A DNA stretch of 64,000 bases from Ophiura sarsii (lineage: Eukaryota; Echinodermata; Ophiuroidea; Amphilepidida; Ophiuridae): the NCBI GenBank assembly GCA_035610835.1, contig CM069456.1, forward strand, positions 28,216,234 through 28,280,233, given 5' to 3'. The position numbers and the translations under genes are program-made. The notes beneath the pieces were generated by a model. That model was not told the DNA's origin and made no database searches. It saw nothing but the letters and a program-made list of their open reading frames with translations. Numbering within the stretch: position 1 is the first letter of the stretch; each line of letters begins with the position of its first letter. This document shows, in pieces, positions 56,722 to 64,000 of this stretch.

Positions 56722-57444
56722 TACAGGGTGAATCAAAATAAATTATGCACGATTTGAAACGGTTATTTGACCATGATGCGTGTATTGAACCGTGTATTTG
56801 TTGTTGTTTGTATAAAGCGTTGTTAATCTAGTTTATCCTACCAAAAAATAAAAGTAATCGACTGGCAAATGAGCAAACTTTGGCAAGTTTTATAAACTGA
56901 CCGCGTTTTTCGCCATTCCAATGGGATTTACACACAGTAAATTGGTTTTGCTAAAATAGTCATTATCATCACATTGATTGTCAAAATGTTCCTGTTTGGC
57001 AAATGTGAATGACTTTTCAGTGCTATTATCAACAAACAAAGTGTCTTTAGAACATATATTTGTGCAATATTTTTAATATGTAAAGTATTATCATCTGAAC
57101 TATTTATTTTTACAATATTTTCCCACCTTTTGCTCATTTAATATACCAAGAAACTGTAATAAATTAAAGGCACAACACTGCCTTACTTGTAGACTCTCAC
57201 TCCATATCAACATGCTGCAGTAATATTCATGTCTTAAATGTGTAAATCCCATTGGAATGGCAAAAAACGCGGACAGTTTACCAAACGTGTCTCAGTTTGC
57301 TTATCTTTCAGTCGATTACTTTTTGGGAGGATAAACAAGATTAACAACGTCTTATACAGACAACAAAAAATACATGGTTCAATGCACGCATCAAGGTCAA
57401 ATGGCCGTCTCAAATTGTGCACATTTATTTTGATTCACCCTGTA
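56722..57444. mobile_element. mariner-like foldback with arms of about 210 bp
   Basis: TACAGGGTGAATCAAAATAA at the left end and TTTTGATTCACCCTGTA at the right. Arms stay paired for about 210 bases (CATTCCAATGGGATTTACAC vs GTGTAAATCCCATTGGAATG), spacer about 300 bases. TA ends suggest Tc1/mariner mobilisation. Confidence 0.85.
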
Positions 57445-57726
57445 TATTAAATTTAATAGTACATACACATATCAATTGTTTACAAATCCATTAAAGTGTA
57501 ACATAGTGCAGTAGTAATTCCTAAGTACTATTGCATTTTACATCTGGCAGTTTGACAAGTCTGAAAGAGCTTTTAGCTTGATAGTGAAATGTAAAAGAAC
57601 AATGATACACATTTCAGTTATTTTTGATATACACTGTACAATGAATAGAATGTCAAATCCAAAGCAAAACAACAAAGACAGGTACACGATTAGAAACATG
57701 CCTGCTGAATTGATAAATATAGACGT

Positions 57727-57960
57727 TTACACTCTTTTCAAGCTCAATGTTCTGTAAATCTCGTCAAACACTTCCTTTGGCATCAGCACCTTATTTCCTA
57801 GATTATTTGGATCTTCAATTGTCATGTACATTGAATTTCTCTCATTATCATGACGCCTCTGTAGTGACACATAGACCGGTTCACTTCCATCAGTACATGT
57901 ACCAGTACGTTTTGCTTCTCTTGCCCAGGTTGATATGTCATGATATTTACAACACATCAT
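57727..57960 (-). pseudogene. Duplicate tail exon or 3' fragment of the IgSF receptor
   Basis: This 77-residue frame is a close paralogue of the tail of the adjacent IgSF gene, starting at the end of its TM (ACAATCATGATGTGTTG is shared). EPVYVSLQRR, ERNSMYMTIEDPNN, KVLMPKEVF and YRTLSLKRV are identical, while the juxtamembrane linker differs. Homology continues past the stop into the 3' flank to about 57660, so a genomic segment was duplicated, not a mature mRNA. No Ig domains precede it. It is either a truncated pseudogene or a terminal exon: a pyrimidine-containing CTACTCTAG upstream would give an in-frame IQAYISTIMMCC start. Conservation of the tyrosine motifs favours retained function, but this is inference. 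Confidence 0.65.
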
Positions 57961-58712
57961 GATTGTCGAGATGTAAGCTTGAATCTAGAGTAGCAACTTT
58001 TCCGTTTGATTTTCACTTTAGTTATGCTCTGCTGCATAACATTAAGCGCTCTTCTATCATAGGAACAGGGATATCATATCAAGTATATGTTGCATAAAGA
58101 CATCCTAATCTAAGCAAATATAAGCATGATATAGTACATTGTATTGTTTTAAAGATGAATTGAAAAAGTGGCATATTTTCTTTAATATTTTATTATAAAT
58201 GTCGCATTTTATCTGCAATACACTTGACTATAAAATGTTATGTGTGGCATACTTAGCTTTCAATGTAATTAGTAAATTGCACTTCAGTGGTACACAGAAT
58301 GTCACAAACTCAAATTTAACAAATATATATACAAAATACAGACAAGATTACAAGATTACAAAGTATCGAAAAATGTCTGCTTATTTGTTTTAGGTATTAT
58401 AAAGAGCAAGTCAATGTTTATACAACGATCTTACAGTTACGTGAAACATCATGGAACAGAATTCACTTTCTTTTTATATTACAAGGTATCCTCTATTGCT
58501 GCTTCAGACACTCGCCTTACCTCCCCCTTCATCAATTTCCCTTCACAAGCCACAAACTAAATACATCATAGACTCAGGACACAGCCTCAACTTATCACAT
58601 ACATGTACACCCCTACTGAAATTGGTTACATACAGTGAACACAGACACCAGTGACCAAACCAGAGGCAAACGGCCTGTACCGAATACACGTCTGCTGAAT
58701 AATAAATGGAAG

Positions 58713-59864
58713 TCACACTCTTTTCAAACTCAATGTTCTATAAAACTCCTCAAAGACTTCTTTTGGCATAAGAACTTTACTTCCTGGATTATTTGGATCT
58801 TCGATCGTCATGTACATTGAATTTCTCTCCTTATCTTGACGCCTTTGTAGTGACACATAAACTGGTTCACTTCCATCGTTACCAGGAACAGTTCGTCTTG
58901 CTACTCTCGCTTGGCTGGATATGTCATGATATTTACAACACATCATGATTGTCGTTGTGAGAAACACCAAGCATAATATCGTAGCTGCTACTGTGGAAAT
59001 ACCCAAATATAAAATTGTATCGTTAGTGTTGATCGGACAGTTATTCTGACAGTCAGCGGATCTAACTGTATCTTGCTTTATTGTTTCACTTGCCTTTGTT
59101 GGTACTGCATGATTGTCTATACGTTTAATATTCGTAACACGAACAGGCCCGATATAGCATGTTCTTTCGACATCTTGAAACCCAGAGCTCGTCATCGTAC
59201 ATGTAAACATTACCCCATCATGTGAATGTCTTATTAGCACGGACATTTCCGATGTAATAACATTTCCTTCGGTTATATTTCGAATTGACAAAGGAATATT
59301 GATGTCGCTACTGGACCAAGCCAACGATACAGTTGGAAAAGCTTTTTCAGATGAGCATGTCAGTTTTAAATATTTATTCTCCGATAATGCAGATGTCACA
59401 GAAGGAACACTTTCACATGTTGGATATATTTTATCCGGTAGAAAATATATTTCTACGTCGATGGAATGTTTGATAACGAGTTCAGGAATCGCACCAGCAT
59501 ATCTGAAAACGTTGCAGAAATATTCACCTTCGTCTTGAGGCGAAACATCGACGATAGTCATAAAATACACACGACTTCCACCCGTCATCGTTCGTTTTGA
59601 TAGGAATACGCGATGCCCAAGTGTTGTAGGTAGATACCCAGTGTCTGATGTTATCACCTCTGTGCGGTCATTTCGTACACGCACCATCATCACGCTATAA
59701 TCATCTTTTATATTCCATATCTGGCACTGAATTGCTATAATCCCTCCTATTGTAACAGGCCGTGCAAGACTGGTTACTTCTACCCTGGTTTCTGTTAACG
59801 CTGTAGACAAAGAAGGTAACAATAGTAGCGACAAAATCACACACATCATTACTACCACCGCCAT
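58713..59864 (-). CDS. Two-Ig-domain transmembrane receptor with ITIM-like tail, intronless
   Basis: An ORF of 383 residues from the ATG at 59864. The frame stays open upstream, but only through a GTG codon. A signal peptide (MAVVVMMCVILSLLLLPSLS) is followed by a V-like Ig domain (C47; DEGEYFC with C117), a second Ig-like domain (LTCSSE ... MFTCTM), a short cysteine-containing stalk, one TM helix (about 284-310) and a 73-residue tail. The tail has EPVYVSL (Y336), NSMYMTI (Y351, matching S/I/V/LxYxxI/L/V) and FYRTLSL (Y375). This layout fits an inhibitory or adaptor-type immune or adhesion receptor; ligand and pathway are unknown. The coding region has no intron, unusual for IgSF genes, so retroposition or intron loss is possible. 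A TAA microsatellite lies about 30 bases upstream of the ATG. Confidence 0.85.
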   Translation of the reverse strand: MAVVVMMCVILSLLLLPSLSTALTETRVEVTSLARPVTIGGIIAIQCQIWNIKDDYSVMMVRVRNDRTEVITSDTGYLPTTLGHRVFLSKRTMTGGSRVYFMTIVDVSPQDEGEYFCNVFRYAGAIPELVIKHSIDVEIYFLPDKIYPTCESVPSVTSALSENKYLKLTCSSEKAFPTVSLAWSSSDINIPLSIRNITEGNVITSEMSVLIRHSHDGVMFTCTMTSSGFQDVERTCYIGPVRVTNIKRIDNHAVPTKASETIKQDTVRSADCQNNCPINTNDTILYLGISTVAATILCLVFLTTTIMMCCKYHDISSQARVARRTVPGNDGSEPVYVSLQRRQDKERNSMYMTIEDPNNPGSKVLMPKEVFEEFYRTLSLKRV

Positions 59865-59888
59865 TTTGTAATTACATACGCGCCCCAC

Positions 59889-59912
59889 CTTATTATTATT
59901 ATTATTATTATG
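59889..59912 (+). repeat. TTA microsatellite upstream of the IgSF start
   Basis: Seven to eight TTA units starting about 27 bases 5' of the IgSF ATG on its own strand (TAA repeat). Confidence 0.8.
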
Positions 59913-60756
59913 CTATCTGTATTCTTCGCACTGCATAATTAAACGTTACACATTACACGATTGAAGACACCAAAACAACATTATCAGTTATACAATAAAT
60001 TTACCAATATCTACTTTTTCCTCTAATAAATATTTCATAAAAAATGACAACAATCTGCACGTCTTGGTATTTCAAAATTACCAATCTGTGTAATTTTAAT
60101 TCTGTATTTTTTAATATTCACCGACATCCTAAACTAATAATGATAACATATTACGCGTTCGGTATTGCTATAAGCATCTCATTATGGATTGCAGCGTAAA
60201 TATGATAATTAGATACGATGTGTTTCAGGCGAGGGATGGCGCTATTTATTTCAGTTGTGCAAGATAGATGAGCGTACTATATTTGATCACCAGTGTTATA
60301 TTCCAGAATTTGTAATTACTACGTTTTGAAATGCACGATGTTTAAGATTCTCATTTATTTTTCAGAAGGGTCAGAATTCTGCCTTGCCTTCCAATAAATA
60401 TACTATGAGCAATTTAAACCAGTATATAATTATTCTATTTTATGTTAAATTCTGAAAACTGTATCGAAATATTAAGCAGGTATTTTGCTACGTCCTGTTT
60501 CTATTTTCACTAAAATCGGTGATTGATGTGAACTGTTTATAATGTTTGTATATAATGATTTATATGCATGACATAAATGAAATGTTGAGCTTGACTTAAT
60601 TAGTACTGTCCATTATTTGTCCTATAGTTGTAAGTTGTGTGAAGTTAATCAATAGAAATATGTTGAAAATACTAATACAGCATGTTTACAGTGATCAATC
60701 GTGACTTTACCCAGCTGGCATGCAAAACACAAAACAAAATGTATGCTACGTGTATC
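59913..60756. other. Intergenic, presumed upstream region of the IgSF gene
   Basis: AT-rich, no repeat or gene recognised. The IgSF promoter should lie here; no clear core element identified. Confidence 0.4.
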
Positions 60757-61177
60757 TTAGAGCGTGTTTCTGCTGGGGAATAAACCGCTAATAATCGCTT
60801 AGTTTTCCCAGTAGAAACAGGCAGAACCCGGCAATAATCGGTATTTTTGGTAATCCCAAAAACCTTCACAAACCAGGTTTGGAACCGGCAATAATCGGCA
60901 ATAAACCCAATAGAAACATAAAGGCGATTCTTAGCGGTTTACGCCGTGAACCGTGTCACGCTGGGTTATACACATTATTGTGAAGCAATCTTTTTCAGGT
61001 GGGGTGGCATTGTTTGGTATTACAAAAGGTCAAATGTCGTGGCCCATCGACTAGGATCGATAAACTTAGCGGTAACCTTTCGCGAGTAGAAACAGGGGAA
61101 ATTAAAAACTGACCGATTGAAACTTAGCGTTTATTAGCGTTTACCTTTTGCAGTGTCCAAGCAGAAACACGCTCTTA
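60757..61177. mobile_element. Harbinger-like non-autonomous element
   Basis: TTA flanks GAGCGTGTTTCTGCTGGGG and, inverted at the right, AAGCAGAAACACGCTC. The interior repeats CGGCAATAATCGG and TTAGCGTTTA-type motifs. No transposase. Confidence 0.72.
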
Positions 61178-62145
61178 GTGTTAACTGACCGAAAGCAAGG
61201 TTCTATGAAAGATTAATACATGTATTAGATTGAGACACACTGTCATAAATCATTACACAGTATAAATCATTCTGAGACACCCCGTGTAATTCTTGTATTT
61301 TCATAATTTACCAAGTGTGTTACTTGAAGTAAACAAGTACTACATAATAGGGTGAACAATATTATTAACCCATCTTCAGTTTTGGTTTTACAATATTTAA
61401 TCAATAGTATATTTTTTTTATTAAAAATGGTCTAATTACAAAGCTCATTTGTTAAAGCAGGGTATTACATACACAACGGTTACATTATTGGTTTACATCC
61501 AAAAACTAACATGTAAAAGAAGCTCAAAGTCGCATCAAATAAAAACAAGTACAATTGCTCAAAGTGTGCGAAGCGCGAAATTTCCACTTTTACAGTATCT
61601 TGAGTTTGATAAATCTGATATTCATGACCTAAAATTCTAATGAAACGGTACAGTATGCCAAAGATGTTTTAAAAACAGACCTGATTCAATTAATTTTGAT
61701 AATGAAAATACTTAAATTTGGGCATTGATTATAATTAATATAAACATTTAGTTAAATAAATGCATATGTGTTGTTTCGAGAGAACAGGTGTATGACCATT
61801 TCGTCTGTGGTGAACTACCAAAGTGGTAGGCCAGCTTTAAGATTGCGCAACTAAGTGCCAGACTTGCCTGTTGATAAATATTGTCCCCATCTTTGAGGAA
61901 TGTCCTTAATGAAATGCAATGAAGAAAATGTAAGATGTATGGGATTATTGATTTGAAAATTGCGCATTAACGAAATTGATGTTGTTTTTAAAAAAATTGT
62001 CAACATTGTCCAGATTTACACGAAATAACAAGGAGCATAATTTAAAAAGTTTAAGAGGTATCTGAATGCGGTTTTTTGTTTTCAGTGTGATTTGACGTTG
62101 TCTTTCAGGTGCATCTTATTTAAAACAATATGGTCGAAACATTTT

Positions 62146-62367
62146 TCGGTTCCAAAAGGCGCAAACTCCACTCGTTTCCGAAAATAAAGAAAGACATAGG
62201 AAATACAGTGAAAATCAAAGAATGAAATCAAACCAGTGTTTAAGCTCCACGTATTGTATCTTTCATAGGGCAGAAAATAAGCATAATCAAAGAAGTGCAA
62301 CATCCTCATTTGCTTTTCTTCTATTTCACTTATATAGTGAGTTAGCTCCTTTTGGAACCAAACTTTT
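62146..62367. mobile_element. Short TIR element
   Basis: GGTTCCAAAAGGCGCAAACT at the left and GCTCCTTTTGGAACC at the right are inverted; about 220 bp. Confidence 0.55.
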
Positions 62368-62741
62368 CATATCTCGACCGAATTCCTATGCACGTGTATT
62401 TTTATGACTACACGATCTGCACGTAAGCTTGCACCGGGCATGGTTGAGCAATTATTCAAGGCGTACAAAATGGTGCACGAGTTTAGTTAAATGCGCGTTA
62501 ATAAACTACCCCCATGTTTAAAGTTAGACACTTATCAGTGAGTTAGGCGCGTGTTTAAGTTAAACAATAAGTTGATCTACATGTAATGAACTTCCATCTT
62601 CTCACTTGCAATAATATGGTAACATTCGTACTAATTTTCTGTACGATACACTGTAGCGTTCACCAAATACATACCCATTCAATATGGACGCACGGTACTA
62701 TATTCAAATGCCATTGAGTTTTTTTTGCAAAACAGATACAC

Positions 62742-63380
62742 ATATGAAGAGGTTTTTTGCAAAAGGGCCTACATCCACTTTGGCTCTTATTGAGAAAAAG
62801 TCAAAAAACTGTTTCTAAATATTCAAGATGAGCAATTGAAAAACTGAATGGATTGTGAAAGAGGTACACTACATACTAATTTAAATTGAAATAAATTTCA
62901 AATGTGCTAGTTTTTAATTTTTTTAAAATCATGTTTACATTTTTTGAAAATTTGGATGTAGGCCCATTTTGCAACAGAACTCCATCTGATTGTACATAAA
63001 AGAAAAAATAACACACACAAAAAATCAGTTATTTTAATCATTTAAAAAAAATAAGTTTGATATAGAAATGTATAGGTCACAATCATATGTTTCAAGGAAA
63101 TAAAGTCATTTTTTTCAAAAAGACCCACATCTCATTGCAAACAGCCATTGAAGTTGTTGTTTTGTTGCAAAAGGGCCTGTATCCCGATTTAATTCTGGAT
63201 ACAGGCCCTTTTGCAACAAAACAACAATTTCAATGGCTGTTTTCAATGAGATGTACGTCTTTTTGAAAAAAAATGACTTTGTTTCCTTGAAACGTATGAT
63301 TTTTCCCTATACATTGTTATATCAAACTCACTTTTGAAAAAAATGCACCATAGCCCTTTTGCAACAAAGCTCTTCATATA
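62742..63380. mobile_element. Foldback with GCAAAAGGGCC ends and nested palindrome
   Basis: ATGAAGAGGTTTTTTGCAAA at the left and TTGCAACAAAGCTCTTCATA at the right are inverted. Its right half is itself a palindrome (63045-63345) centred at about 63194, with arms of about 145 bp including GGCCTGTATCC and GGATACAGGCC. Confidence 0.75.
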
Positions 63381-63450
63381 ACAGTTAATCATATACCTTA
63401 GCTTTATTATACGTATTGTACAGTACATGTATACACAACATAATATATAT

Positions 63451-63967
63451 CGTCAGCCTGCTTCGATAATTGCCTAACTCACTTTTTAGCAAAATTGAGT
63501 TTTTTGCATAAATCATGACTTCATTACATTATGCACATGCTGTTATAATACCTAAGTCATTGACCAATCAAAAGTGTTGATAAATGAAGAGCTTTGTTTT
63601 AAAAGGGCCACCGGACCACTCCAACATGTTACTCATTTTGCATTATTGAATTTGCATTGACAAATCCATGGAATTAATCAAATGATTGTATGGCTGTGTT
63701 CATCTGTTTCTATGACTTGGATTAGTATCCATCCATGCCAATTGAGCACGCCAATCCTCAATTGGCGTGCATGGATGCACTAATAATCCAAGTCACATCA
63801 ACGATACAAGCCTAACATCAACAATACAAGCGTCATTCCACATAATGAATATCCATCCATCAATAATGCAAAATGAGTAACAGGTACACAGGTAACAGGT
63901 TTCATACTTTTGTTGTTTTCTAAGAACTAGAAAAAATGAGTTAGGCAATTATCGAAGCAGGCTGACG
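63451..63967. mobile_element. TIR element with 35-bp ends and internal hairpin
   Basis: CGTCAGCCTGCTTCGATAAT at the left and ATTATCGAAGCAGGCTGACG at the right, continuing through the GCCTAACTCA inverted match, flanked by ATAT on both sides. Inside, TTGGATTAGTATCCATCCAT pairs with the right arm around 63744, and TGTTACTCATTTTGCATTAT with its inverse near 63870. Confidence 0.82.
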
Positions 63968-64000
63968 ATATGACGTAAAACATAAAAATGGTGTTTGGAC

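Noticed and set aside
59865..59888. Longer IgSF N-terminus starting at 59888
   Set aside because: The codon is GTG; the ATG at 59864 begins the hydrophobic signal directly.

Overview
The window is eukaryotic nuclear DNA: AT-rich, intron-containing, and dense in non-LTR retrotransposon relics, terminal-inverted-repeat (TIR) or foldback elements, a tandem satellite and long poly-G runs. Gene content (a VWA7-type adhesion protein, a rhodopsin-class GPCR, an Ig-superfamily receptor) and LINE types suggest an invertebrate deuterostome (echinoderm, hemichordate or cephalochordate). The taxon is inference, not proof.

Layout. 1-9,000: intergenic repeats, including two copies of one TIR element, a 44-base poly-G run, a tRNA-like relic and a palindrome of about 1.1 kb (6555-7680). 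9115-10188 (+): an intact single-exon class A GPCR, followed at about 10.6-10.87 kb by a decayed tandem copy with an in-frame stop. 11-17 kb: intergenic, with piggyBac-like and Harbinger-like non-autonomous elements. 17018-50256 (+): one complete 18-exon gene. I joined it by splice sites and phase; the exons sum to 3,291 nt, giving 1,096 residues plus stop with no frame break. It encodes a VWA7-like type I membrane protein. Its 8.8-kb intron 1 holds two arrays of a 184-bp satellite in opposite orientations. Intron 2 holds an L1/Tx1-type LINE and a nested foldback with a CR1/L2-type LINE end inside. Most other introns carry foldback elements, including arrays of a 20-bp palindrome (CCAGTATCGNNCGATACTGG). 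50.3-57.5 kb: LINE remnants on the minus strand and a mariner-like foldback. 57.6-59.9 kb (-): an intronless two-Ig-domain receptor with an ITIM-like tail, plus a separate downstream duplicate of its tail and 3' flank. 60-64 kb: TIR/foldback elements.

The three host genes look like independent cell-surface loci. Two of them (VWA7-like and IgSF) have cytoplasmic tails with tyrosine signalling motifs. Nothing in the sequence shows that they act together. The most unusual structure is the density of inverted repeats inside one transcription unit.
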